Made by a program: the position numbers and the translations under genes | The notes under the pieces: generated by a model | Seen by the model: only the letters and a program-made list of their open reading frames with translations | What the model was told of the DNA's origin: nothing | The model's database searches: none | Shown: piece by piece, positions 1 to 10,530 of the stretch | Numbering within the stretch: the first letter of the stretch is position 1 | Layout of the letters: each line of letters begins with the position of its first letter | Assembly (NCBI GenBank): GCA_018398765.1 | Contig: JAHBMJ010000906.1 | Location: 1-38,973, forward strand | Reading direction: 5' to 3' | Origin: Chromera velia | Lineage: Eukaryota; Sar; Chromeraceae | Length of the DNA stretch: 38,973 nucleotides

Positions 1-1560
1 GAGGCGCAGCTCTTGTTTGCATGAGAATTTGGAGGTAGGGCTCCTGGGTGGACTAAGACTCAGTGGCCAGTGCCGGGCCTCACCCAGAAAAAACAAGAAC
101 GCTATGATGGCTGGTCGTGGGCAAGGCTCTCTGGCTAGAGGCCATGGATCGATCAGGCTTTCAGAAGCTAAGCATTTACCTCTTGTATGGTTATAGTGCT
201 CAACATTTGTTTGGTTGAACTGCTTTCTGTGGGTGTCAAATCGGCAGATCTGTTTGCGGACATTCATTCTTACCTTTCATGGGGGGTACCCGCTGTGTGC
301 TCCCTCCTTACATCAGTGTACGGATTCGGCGTATTCCATTAGAAGTAAAAGTTAGCTTGTTTGTGCATTACACTGCGCATTGGTACATGCCTGCAGAGTT
401 TGCAATCACTTCCCGACATATTAACATACTATAACTCTTTCACCTCACTCACGTCCAACAATTTCCAACATATACACCACAAACCCATTAAACCTTATCT
501 TTAAAAGTTATTCATACTTTCATGCAGGTAAGAAACAATAAATAGAATCATTCTAAGTGTTTTAAAGACTTAGTTTTTTATATGAAATTTAGTGTGATAT
601 ATAGAAAATTAAAAGTCACTTTCTAGTATAAAAGTTTCAATTGTCAGTATAGTCAGTTGTCTGAGCATCCACATTTTTGCATCACTTTTTCACCCAAGGC
701 AATCGTGTTTGACAGACATTTTTTTACCTTTAAAAAAGGCACTTCCAAGCCAGAAAATCCGAAAAGTCATATCAATTATTTCTTGTTGGTCCATTAATGT
801 TCATTACTAGATCAAAGGTGTTTAATCACGGAATATATTTATTCACTAGTTACTCACTTCAAAAGTAATATAATCAGGAATATATCCAGGAATATATTCC
901 TAAATTAATTAAGGGGGAGTCTCCGCCCCCCGGGCTACATTTTTTTTTTTTTTTTTAACACAGGTATCATGGCTTGCTGTGACTTTAAGTTTGCATCTTA
1001 CCTTATGTTTGAAACTTATGTATGAAGACCCGATTTTTGATGCAACATGTACAATCGGCTACTCGGCTCCGAATGTATGCACCTATATGCACCGATGGCC
1101 GCGGCCACTACAAGAGCGGTGGGCTGGATGTGCATAAGCCTCTAGGCTACTCCCAAAACATTTGTTTTTATAACGTAAAAAAAAACTACGCACCATTAGA
1201 ATGACCAAAGGTATTAAAGACTAGTAAGAATCGGACTTGGACTAATTAATCACTTTATTCAATCACATTCAATCACTTCATGGGATAATTAAATATATTC
1301 TAATCACAAGTGACTAAACACCTTTGTACTAGATTTATTAGCATGATTAATATATTTTATAATATAATTCAGAAATTTATATATATCGATAAAAAAATAT
1401 CACGTAAGGCATAATTAATCATTTTGGTTCTACTTAATAGATTTAATTCTCATTTTGACATGATGTTGTTTTTAATACTAAAGTCTTTTTATTATTTTTT
1501 TGTTTCACTAAATAATGTTTCCATTTTTGCTCCTTTTTTATACTCTTACCCTTCTAGCTG
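1..1560. other. AT-rich non-coding region, nothing convincing
   Basis: The first 200 bases are GC-balanced and are open in one plus frame (about 2-192), but no start, acceptor or recognisable motif supports a gene there. From about 430 the sequence becomes strongly AT-rich, with a T-run near 941-957. It contains the inverted repeat listed separately. I see no coding region of useful length. Confidence 0.6.
806..1332. repeat. Imperfect inverted repeat pair
   Basis: The left arm (about 806-850) carries caaaggtgtttaatcac followed by gaatatattt. The reverse complement of the right arm (about 1285-1332) reads caaaggtgtttagtcac and, after a few extra bases, gaatatattt. The arms are roughly 450 bp apart in AT-rich DNA. 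This is the shape of a degenerate non-autonomous DNA element (MITE-like). No transposase frame lies inside. Confidence 0.5.
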
Positions 1561-1590
1561 GTAGTAAAACTAAGACTATAACTTCGACCA

Positions 1591-3101
1591 TTATAACTCG
1601 TCTTTTAAATTATTACCTCCACTAGATTCCGCCTGCTGGGTCTCTTCTTCTGTCGAAGTTTCGAATTCAGCTTTCCTCTGTCCTATGAAGACCTGTGCCT
1701 CTTTTTCTTTTTCCACAAGAAGCGCCTCTAACCCGCCTGCTTTCCTCTTCTCGTCTATCCATCGGCGCAACTCCGCTGACACATGATCCCGCACCAACTT
1801 CTCCTTCAAAGACGTCCCGGGTCCCTTCCGGCCTCCGACCGTCTCCTCAAGCTCACTCTGTCTGCCCTCACCGGCTAGTGGCCACTCTAGAGAACCCCTT
1901 ACACGACGTTCCCCCCCGTCTCTGCCGCTTTTTTCCGTCATTCCCATTGCTCCTTTGATTGCAGATAAATAGGCCGAGAATTTTTGAGGAGGCTGCGCAG
2001 CGGCATCGAACGCAGCCACCCACTCCCTCCCTGCACACAAATTAATGAAGTTAAAGTTCCGGGCAGACTAGTCACATGCACCGCCGAAGATGAGAAGTCC
2101 GGAGAAACAAACAGAAAGATTGTACGACTGGAAGACAGACTATATGGTTTCTTTTCCGAAAGACAGACAGACAGACAGACTGACTATATGTTTCTTCTTC
2201 TCCCTTCTTTTCGACAGACAGACACACAGACAGACACACAGACACACAGACACAGAGACAGACAAACAAACAAACAAACAAACAAGGCCAAAGAAAGAAA
2301 CTGCTCTCTATTTGCTTGTTCTTGTCTTCCATCCTTCCTGCATTCATGCCACCGTTGCTACAGACGGGAAAGCAAATAAATTGACAGACAGATAGAGTGA
2401 AACAGAGACAAAGCGTATCTTTTCTTCTTCGGGAAGCTGCATGAGTTTGATTGGCAGTCAAACTTTCTCAGGGATACACAGAAAGACCGACAGACATAGA
2501 GTGAAACATGGGGATACAAATGAGCACCACGGAGTGCCATGCACTCATACCGAGACAGTTTTGTGATGTGCAGACAAAGTATAGATGTGAATGCAGTGTG
2601 CGCAGTAAGAAAACGCATCCTTGAGAGAGGGCGCGGCTGGCGACGTGCAGGGAAGTACCATCCATGCAAGCATGTCAATTTCTCATTGGGTCCGGTGTGC
2701 ATGTACGGAGATAGATTAAGCACTTCCCCCCTGTTCATGTGAAAGAACGCGCCTGTGCGAAATAAAAAAAAATTCAAAATCGAGACAGACCGGCAACATC
2801 GTCTGGAGGCCACACAGGTCGGATGGAGCTTCCTTGGTTCCTTCTGATCCTAACTTCATACTCGATCGCTGCCTGCGGAATGGCTTCTGCAGTCTCTCCC
2901 TGTCCCTTCCCCTCTTCATCCGAAGAAGCCGACAGAGACAGAGAAAGAGATTTCCTCAGCGTTTCCATGCGTGATCGGAGCTTGTAAGCACACGGGTCAG
3001 CCTCCTCCTGTGCCCCCTTTCCATCCGTGCCCCCACTCAGTGGACCCATTCCAAATGTCTTGAAGAGGCCCTTCCAGAAGAGCAAGTGGGTGTAACTCCA
3101 A
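1591..3101 (-). CDS. Unknown protein ending in KDEL (last two exons)
   Basis: I read two exons on the minus strand. The first (3101-2791) follows an acceptor ending catgcag and begins WSYTHLLFWKGLF. It passes through a Ser-rich stretch and ends at a GTCTGT donor in phase 1. The second (2030-1591) follows tgtgcag, also phase 1, so the frame joins as DDVAG-REWVAAF. It continues as a charged, Lys/Glu-rich, probably helical tail and stops right after NNLKDEL. KDEL is the classical ER-lumen retrieval signal. That role needs a signal peptide, and a start with signal-like character (MKSIRSICMVLLVF) lies upstream at 4006, but I could not join it confidently. The intron holds (GACA)n repeats. I recognise no domain. 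The exon pair is fairly sure; the product is unknown. Confidence 0.55.
2159..2283. repeat. GACA/CACA/CAAA simple repeats
   Basis: Interrupted runs of gaca, then cacaga, then caaa lie on the plus strand. They fall in the intron of the minus-strand gene ending at 1591, so the transcript carries the pyrimidine strand (TGTC)n. Scattered shorter gaca units continue to about 2500. Confidence 0.85.
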
Positions 3102-3229
3102 CTGCATGAATGAACAAGAATTTAAAGAATCTTCTCGAACTGAAGCTTGCAACAGACGTCATTGGAATGTGTATGAAAATCACCAGAACTTGGATCGAAG
3201 CATGCTCACAATTCTACGTGACATCTCGA

Positions 3230-3418
3230 GTAAGCACACACCCTAAGTGGGGGCCAATACCTGCATACAGCGTCGTTCCTGAGTGCAAGCGTTTATTTTC
3301 ATACAGAAAAGGTGCATATGGATACTTTCATGAAAAAGAATTCTGTATGAAACTAAATCAAAGTAAGCACACACCCTAAGTGGGGGCCAATACCTGCAGT
3401 GTCGTTCCTGAGTGCAAG
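3230..3418. repeat. 56-bp direct repeats flanking a 70-bp segment
   Basis: Nearly identical copies at about 3230-3289 and 3362-3418 begin agtaagcacacaccctaag and end gttcctgagtgcaag. The left copy has a few extra bases after cctgca. They bracket the inverted-repeat segment annotated at 3297-3352, as long target duplications would. Confidence 0.85.
3297..3352. mobile_element. Short inverted-repeat element
   Basis: The segment has perfect 12-bp terminal inverted repeats: tttcatacagaa at 3297-3308 and ttctgtatgaaa at 3341-3352. A related piece sits at 25937-25970. There the 20 bases 25944-25963 are the exact reverse complement of 3331-3350, and a 17-base match (3292-3308) is also present. No coding capacity. 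It is probably a tiny non-autonomous element; the name is an inference. Confidence 0.5.
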
Positions 3419-3577
3419 AAAAATGCTTCAATTTGAAAGAGCAGTATTCTGCCTCGAGAGACCGACTGTATGCATCTTTCAGACGGATGGACAGACAGAC
3501 TGTATGACTTCTTTTTTCACGGAAGACAGAGAAACAGGCAGACATATGGTAAGACAGGCAGAGAAGTGAACCGAAAG

Positions 3578-3821
3578 TGACAGACAGACAGACAGACAGA
3601 CAGACAGAGAGAGAGACAGACAGACAGACTATATGTTTCTTCTTCGCCCTTCTTTTCTTCATGTACATAACAGACAAAAAAAAAAAGAAGAAAGAAAGAA
3701 AGAACGAAAGAACAAACACAAAAGAACAGAACCAACAATCAAACAGCGTGGGCAGGGGGGCCGAAAGGCGAGAGTTAAGCGCCCCTTGCCTCTCCACCTC
3801 CCGACAGACTTTCACGTGATC

Positions 3822-3854
<33 letters not shown>

Positions 3855-3860
3855 ATATAA
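3578..3860. repeat. GACA tetranucleotide tracts
   Basis: Two tracts, about 3578-3630 and 3828-3853, consist of near-perfect gaca units, with an a/g-rich stretch between them. Long frames across this region read as repeats such as SVCLSVCLS and are artefacts of the microsatellite. Confidence 0.85.
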
Positions 3861-4027
3861 GAGGAGCACACCACCACAACTGAATGAATCATCCATTCCG
3901 ACAATGCATGTAAAAAATTGGACTGGAAGGGTGTGTATTTGGTCAGAGCAATTGGAAGATGATCAAATACAAGGAGGACCATGCAAATCGATCGAATGGA
4001 TTTCATTTTCTGATTTGGACGTCTATT

Positions 4028-4546
4028 TCATGTGATTCTTCTCCTCCATAGGGCTGACTGGAATGAAGACTGACAAATCAGATAGCTCCCGGTCCTCCTT
4101 GCCATTCGAAGTGGCTGTCCTGTTGTTTTTGAACAGCGGACCGTGTCTGCAAATGCCCGCGGAAAGATTGGCTTACAAAAAAGTGTTGCTGCACCTGGTG
4201 CAACGTGATAGTCTGAAAGGACGTGAGAGAGAACTAGAGTGACTGCAGCAGATAGAGCGGTACCCCCCCCACCCCCCCTCCACACACACACAAGTGGAGC
4301 AACAGCGAGAGGGGGTGTCGGTGCGAGCGGTGGACAGCGAAGACACAGAAAGGCGGTCAGTGCATAGGGGGCTGAAAAAAGGAAGGAATAGATTCTCTGA
4401 ATGGGAGAGCGGACGGCCCCATGACCCTTCGAGACAGCCATGCATGCGCTGACCCACCCATGATAGTTATCGTGGACGTCAATCAACTTTGGTTCTTTGG
4501 TTGTTCTGCAAAAATGCAAAAAAGGCCAGGCAGTAAATACGTGCAT
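4028..4546 (-). other. Ambiguous open frame, minus strand
   Basis: A frame of about 172 codons is open here. Its last third (SDYHVAPGAATLF onward, ending RRRIT) looks protein-like, but the middle is low complexity with runs of glycine. No clear acceptor or donor pair supports it. It could be an exon of the neighbouring minus-strand genes or chance. Confidence 0.2.
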
Positions 4547-4738
4547 GCCTCGTCTTCCACAATGCCTGGTGAAAGAACATGTGTGAATATCGGACTTTTG
4601 ATAGAGTCCGGATTCAATTTCTGTCTTGTCGCTTTTCTTAATTCAGTCTTTTTCCACTTTCAGCGTACAACAAGGGGGGCAGAAAGAGACTGCATGGCTG
4701 AGAGAAACATAGTATCAAGACCACCCACTGTTTTCAAT

Positions 4739-7700
4739 TTATCCGCCGTTTGTCTTTTCATCTGCCAGAAAAAAATGAGCCTGTTGCAAAGCAGATGGTT
4801 GTCTTGCTGCCCGTCGCGAATAAAAGGCATCTTGATGGCTGTGGAAGAAGAAGAAGAAGAAGAACACTCGACCCCGCCTCCTTCCCCCCCCTCAACCGCT
4901 CTACATGGTCTAACGGAACAAACATTTGGGATCTGACAGGTCTCTAGCAGTTTGCATGCATTTATAGGATACGTTCGTAGCCACCCACTGTTAAAGTCAG
5001 ATCAAACGGACACGTGAGTATGCATCTCTCCTTCAGTGCCCTTCCACTTCATCTGATGCTTTTTTGTTTTCTTTCTATCGAGCACTTACATTTTTCTCTG
5101 CTTTCAGTCTGTTTGTCTGTATCTGAAAAGAAAGACAGCAAAATACAAAAAGCGCACGGCCCAGCTTTCTGTCCCGACGGTGCATGCATGAAATATATTG
5201 CAAGAATTAATTAAGCATATATTTGTATGCGCATGCGGATCCATTGAAAAAAATCGATCGATGAAGTCACCCACCTGTCGATTAAAAAGTCGAAGAACCA
5301 AATATGGTAGTGGAGGGAAGCCTTGTCGGGTCCGCTGGCGGCTGTGAAAAATTGAGAATAGTAATCTCGTACCTGGACATGCAATCAATCACCGAAAAAA
5401 AAAAAAAGAGTAAAAAGAATCAATGAATTAACAGAACAGCAGGGCTCAGAGGCAGTACCGCCCCGGTAGGCTGACTTAAGCAGCACTCCCTCATGAATGG
5501 AAGTCGCCATGCACGTGCATGCGGGGGGGACGTGTACCTGCATACATACATGTGTGATTGACCGATCGTCTACCAGACTGACCGCAAGTACAGCCGTGAC
5601 GATGGCAGCCTCAAGTGTCCTGAGAATTTTCGTTGCGGTTGCCATTCCGCCTTTCCTCTCCTCCTCAGTTTTCTCTTGGACGAAGGGAAGGTTGAAGAAA
5701 TCCTGACTCTGCATCAGAGCGTCTTCCTCCGACAAAACGGTGGCGTTAGCAAAAGAAGAGTTACGAGCCGCATCCTGTGAGCACTGAGCAGCAGAGAAGA
5801 GAGAAGAGAGAGACAACAAAACAGAGGAGGAACGGGTAAGTCTGAAGCATGCCTCCCAATGACTCGTGACAAAAATCTCCAAGCCTTCTTCGACTGTCTC
5901 TGAAATCGACGCTGGATTGTATCATGCAGTCCGAAAAGAGCAACGTTCACTGCTTGACAGACGAATGCAAAGGTAGGTAGAGATGTAGAAAGCGAAGCAC
6001 AAATACAAAGAGAAAAATAGGTAGAAAGCTATGTAGATAGACAGAAAGAGTTTTTGCAAATTCAACGAAGAGAGCCAGAGAGACGACAAGTAAACGTCAC
6101 GAAGCGAAACTCTTTAGTTACAAGAAGAATTTCCATACTGTAGAGCGGTCTTCTCTGTCGAACAGTCCGCCCCATTCCTTCTGTTTTGAAAGATACCCCA
6201 ACACTCACTTTGTAGAAATTCGTTTGTATGCATCCCTCTTCTTTTTTCAGCCGTCCGAGCTGAAGAAGAAGCCCTGGTTCGTTTACAAAAATCTGGGGGT
6301 TCTGCGGTGAGATGAATTATCCAGACAATTCACCAGGCACATAAATGAGAATGGATAGGTGCAGTACAGAGCGGGAAAAGAGAAAGAAAGAAAGAAAGAA
6401 AGAAAGAAACAAAGGAAGGAAGGAAGGAAGGAAGAAAGAAAAAGCACGGAATTAAGCGTTCATTTCAGTCCCTTCTGGGGGCGGGGCTTCACTGTTTACT
6501 GTGATTACTGTAGGCTACAGACAGATAGACAGACAAGATCAACGAGAGACTGGTACAATCAAGGATGAGTTTGAGAATCTTCAGAGTTTTTTTTGTGTAA
6601 ATCAATTTGAAAACGAATAGACGAACAGAAACCAAACTGAGCATGCCCCAGGAAGAGTCAATGAGAGCGCCTATAATCCCGTAGAGACAGACCAGATAAT
6701 TCATCACAATCGCGTGGACCCGCACGTGGTTGGCCCTTCCGTCCACCATTTGCATGTCAACTTCTTCCTGGACAATCTGCAAAAAGGCAGGTAGGCAGGC
6801 AGAGAGACAGACAGAGAGAACAGGCGGAAGAAGCATTATTATTCAATGATGGTGTGTGCATGATCGCTTTTTGGGATACACTTTTGCCGTGTAGAATCTG
6901 CAGGCGGACAGGCGGACATGCAAACAGGAAGGCCGAACAACGGTCTGCATGGCCATATTTGCGCATGAAGCTTCTTTCTGATGTCAAACCCTTTACACAT
7001 CTCGACCGATCAACTCACTTGGTCAACCTGGAGGGAAATGTCGTAAGAATGCCCCTCGAGACTCAAGGGGGCTGCAAATGAGGGAGAGACCGCGCCATGC
7101 AGATCGAGGAAAGCAATCTCATATCACTGTCATGCCTGACCGGATCATGGTCTTGCATTCAAGTGACACTGTACTGTTCTTTCAGGCGCCAGGATAGTAT
7201 TTTTAGAATAGAGAGACCAGGAATTCGATTACGATGCATTCAAAATAGCGTCCTTCGAAAGTCAGACGATCGTTCCTTAAACTCTCACTTACGCTTGGAG
7301 CCTGAGGATTTTCAAATATGTATTTCCAAGAAATGACTGACTGATTTTCAAATCAATGGGTTCTCTGGCATACCAGATCGACACCCACCCATGCAAATGC
7401 CTGGACAGGTCTGAGGGGCATACAGGGGACGTACCTGTAGGGACTCTTAGGGACTCTTTCTTGTTTAGAATTTCAGTCACCTCCTCAGAATTCAGAAAGA
7501 CCTTGTTCTTGCCCTCATGCGTACCTGCCTCCTTCAGGACCCACCTGAATGTCATAATTAGATGCACCACAGCAGCGTCCGTTTGCACGCACACTTTTGA
7601 AGGCAGTTCAAGCCAAGATATATGAAAGGCGTTGGGTATCGGAAAGTAAACGCATTTACGTGAATGAACACATGTATACATACACAGATAAGTGCCGTCT

Positions 7701-7888
7701 ACGCATACTCTCTGGCTAAGGAGAAGGAACTATCTGTCTCGCCTCTTCCTTCTTCTTCACCGGGAAAGTTCCACTGCTGCCCAATCGAATTCTCCTGCTT
7801 CTTTCACTTCCCCATTCAGGTCACTCATAGAACGAGTCAGATTCGGAAAAGAATCAGAACTCTCACTTTTTGAGGAAGAAAACTTGCC
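4739..7888 (-). CDS. Multi-exon gene of unknown function
   Basis: I recognise no family. Exons read by eye: 7888-7761 (GKFSSSKSES onward); a second of uncertain start ending at 7435 (contains VFLNSEEVTEILNKKESL); 7071-7019; 6776-6693; 6301-6209 (NPQIFVNEPGLLLQLGRLK); 5774-5583; probably 5537-5476 and 5341-5275; and a possible last exon 4838-4739 ending in TAA. Phases agree across 7435/7071, 7019/6776, 6693/6301 and 6209/5774, giving for example SLQVDQ-IVQEEVDMQ. Donors include GTACGT, GTGAGT, GTCTGT and GTCAGT; acceptors are mostly TGCAG. Joins at the first exon and after 5583 are unresolved. The start may be a Met inside the first exon. It lies about 100 bp downstream of the next minus-strand gene, so the two could be one gene. 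Confidence 0.55.
6378..6436. repeat. GAAA/GGAA purine tract
   Basis: Tandem gaaa units are followed by aagg/gaag units. The tract lies in an intron of the minus-strand gene, so it is a pyrimidine tract in the transcript. Confidence 0.85.
6784..6820. repeat. CAGG/GACA tract at a 3' splice site
   Basis: Repeated cagg and gaca units stop about eight bases from the acceptor at 6776. On the sense (minus) strand they read as ctgcctgcc and directly form the polypyrimidine tract of that 3' splice site. Confidence 0.75.
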
Positions 7889-7994
7889 CTGGATGGATCT
7901 GATTTACACTTCCTCCTTCTCCCTCCACTGAGATCCAAAGAACGCCATAGGAACAAAAAAAACCCTCCCCCATTATTCATCAGAATGCATGGTG

Positions 7995-9464
7995 CTAATC
8001 ACAGGAAGGAGCTGCATCTTTTGACCTTTTCAGGCGAAACGACTCTGGGTCCTCCTCTCCTGTCCGGCTTGCTTCCTTCTCCTTGCCCTTACTCTTCAGC
8101 CACTGCTGCCTGAAGAAAGGTTCCATGTCTTTAAGGCGACCCGTCAGGGGTATGCCGGGGCACTCCCATCCGCACAGGTCTCTCAGATGGTACAGCCAGA
8201 ACATGCGTTCACGAACCTGAACGGTCAGAGATGGATGCGTAGAGAGACAAAGATGCGGGCAGGCAGACAGACAAACAGACAGACACTGGGCAGAAAAACA
8301 GACAGAGTTAGTTCCCTTCTTTATGTCCTCGCTGGCGGCCGGCAAATAGCCCTTGTTTGCCCTCTCTCCCTCGCTCCCCTGTTTTTGTGAGCAGGCTCTT
8401 TCAGGCAAAGCTGAAGACGCTTGCAGAGGCAAAAGTGCAAAATTGCAAACAGGGACGCAAACGCCGACAGCCATTGGAGCCTGATCCTGGGAAGCTCTTG
8501 CAGACTGATGGCAACCTAGACAATTTGATTCGTCGATCTTTCCATCTTTGGTCCAGAAAAAAGAATGCACTCGAGCTGACCGAGGGCAGTGTAGGCGAGT
8601 TCGATGCTGCTTGAGGAAGTGTCAGGAAAACAGGATGCGTTCCCATCCACGCAAACACTCTCTCTGGCGGCGCCCCCACCTCCTCCGAGTCCACGTTCAT
8701 TGTCGAAGACACTTTCGTGAATCCAGAGGGCTTCAGCACGCCCAGCCAGAGGGCCTGAAGTACCTCTCCCGAAGGATTTGCGTAGAAGCGCTGTCGAAGT
8801 ACTTTTCCGGCCCCAGGTTTCCTTGTCTCCGTGTCTGCGGCCACCTCTACCGGGAGAGTGATCGTTCTCTCGAAGCAGTGCATCATTCTCGGTTTTGGAG
8901 GGCTTGACCTGCAGGATACCAAGCACCAAAAGACGCACACATGGTGTCTGGTTCTCTCTTCCTCTAACTTCACAAGTTGCGACAAACACACGCGAATAAT
9001 CACACATCAATCCCACATCATTCGGGCAAATTGATGCGCAAACGGGAGGGCTTTACTGCTGTCAATGATCGAAATGCAGATGCTCACCTGTTCAAGTACT
9101 TAGACCCATATGTTTCAAAGGCTCTCACCAAAACATGGCATCCATCGTGCCATTCGATGCTTGCACTTTCGAAGGAGCTGCACTTCGGTCTAGAGTGCGT
9201 GAGCTTCAGACAAGACCTCGCATGTTCGTACATATATACATGTACATACATGTGTTTGTGGACGGGCCACAATGAAAGTAAATTGATGCGTTGCACTCTC
9301 AATCAGACGTGCTGACCATAATTGGAATCTGCGCGCACGGGCGGGATTGTAGCTACCTATCAGGTGTTGCACAGACTTGACTACCGATTCAAGGGCTTCT
9401 GTGTCAACCGCATGGAATCTTTGTTGGACTCGACGCGGAGTGTGCTGAACGGTTTCATCTGCCC
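7995..9464 (-). CDS. Multi-exon gene of unknown function
   Basis: I do not recognise the product. Exons: 9464-9357 (ADETVQHTPRRVQQRF); one of uncertain start ending at 9088 (ASIEWHDGCHVLVRAFETYG); 8908-8581 (RTITLPVEVAADTET, then LRQRFYANPSGEVLQALW); about 8419-8304; and the last, 8216-7995, beginning VRERMFWLYHLRDLCGW and ending SCD-stop. The 9088/8908 join is in phase (NR-SSPPKP), and the 8304/8216 join is in phase. A short exon between 8581 and 8419 seems to be missing from my model. The 8581 donor is GTCAGC. The intron before the last exon carries (TGTC)n on the sense strand. A further upstream exon near 9.8-9.95 kb (EPTELSMSPPSP) is possible. The composition suggests a soluble protein with a basic, charged C-terminus. 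Confidence 0.55.
8252..8290. repeat. GACA/CAGG tract
   Basis: Interrupted gaca and cagg units lie in the intron just upstream (on the minus strand) of the acceptor at 8216. They give a pyrimidine-rich sense strand. Confidence 0.75.
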
Positions 9465-9959
9465 CTTTGAAGCCAAGCAAGAGGCAGCCAACGAGACCGA
9501 AAAGCCAGCAAGATGACATTTAGTGGAAGCGCTTTCAAACAGCAAAACCCACAAGTCGAACCACGAGTACGTAGACAATCAGTCAGTCGTGCAACACGCG
9601 TTGCCAGTCTCTCTCGTGCAACACCACAGCAACACAGTTGGGGGGAGTGTCATGGAGTGGGTGACCTTCGTTCAACCGGCAGAAAAGAAAGCGTGGCTTG
9701 TACATCTGAGGAAACTGCAAACTCTCGATCATGCAATGACACAAGCTGCACGGCGGTCCGATGAAACGTACTGCATGCCAGCTTTAATATGCATTGAAAT
9801 TGTGAACCCTGCAGGTGGATGCAGGTGGTTCATCGATGTTGAGCGCGTATAGACGGGCGGGTCGGGCCGATTGCAAGGAGACGGCGGAGACATACTGAGC
9901 TCAGTGGGTTCTAAGTTCTTGTCTGACGGTGACTGACACACGGGTTCGACAGGCAATGC

Positions 9960-10530
9960 GAGAGATCGACGGCCCCCCTTGTGCTTTCTTGTCCATTTTT
10001 GTATCCCGGGACCCTACGTGAAGTGCGAATGCAGTTACCACGTCTGGCCGTCTCTTGCCATACATATACACATATATACTTCTCCATTGGTTTTCCATTC
10101 CGAACGGTGTCAGTACACGGCCTCAAATGCTTGACTCGGCTCTAATCGATGTGCAAGGAGGATGCCATTGAATGAGCCCACCTGAGGCCCGTCTGCCTTT
10201 TCACTTACCGCTTTGCTGTCTCGAGTGAGTATCCCTTCACGTACCCAAAGTCAGTCGAGAGAGGCAGCGTCCGCGCGTCTAAAAGCCCTCGACTCTCTTC
10301 ACATACGGTGCCGCGCCATCGTGCTAAGGCTTTGAGCGCAATTTGTTCGCAACCCCCCCCCCAAACGTGCACCGGCTGCATTCATCCTCTCCAATGTTTT
10401 CAAATCCCGCAGCCTGGGGTTGAATTCTTCAGACATCGCGGCTCCCAGCAAGCTTCCTTGAAAGAACCACGCTGAGAGCCGCGGATCCTCCGACAGCGCG
10501 AAGGTTCATGCCAGAGATTGCACATTCATC
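9960..10530. promoter_or_regulatory. Intergenic region before divergent genes
   Basis: This gap separates the minus-strand gene ending at 7995 from the plus-strand flavin-reductase gene. It contains a C-run (about 10352-10362) and no convincing frame. A divergent promoter is expected from position only; I see no TATA box or other firm motif. Confidence 0.3.

Noticed and set aside
3243-3896. 217-codon minus frame with repeated SVCLSVCLS
   Set aside because: Dominated by the (TGTC)n repeat and T runs. At most short parts could be exonic.
4421-4936. 171-codon plus-strand frame from an ATG, with a Glu run and Ser/Pro-rich end
   Set aside because: The Glu run is a (GAA)n repeat that better explains a minus-strand (TTC)n tract before an acceptor at 4838. 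The frame crosses unrelated composition changes and shows no conserved look.
6251-6306. Apparent plus-strand exon (PSELKKKPWFVYKN) between a tttttcag acceptor and a GTGAGA donor
   Set aside because: The overlapping minus-strand exon 6301-6209 has equally good sites, is in phase with its neighbours on both sides and fits the surrounding minus-strand gene.
9651-9852. Small plus-strand frame MEWVTFVQPAEKKAW ending at a TAG
   Set aside because: It overlaps a plausible minus-strand exon (EPTELSMSPPSP) of the gene downstream and has no upstream context. Kept only as a remote possibility.
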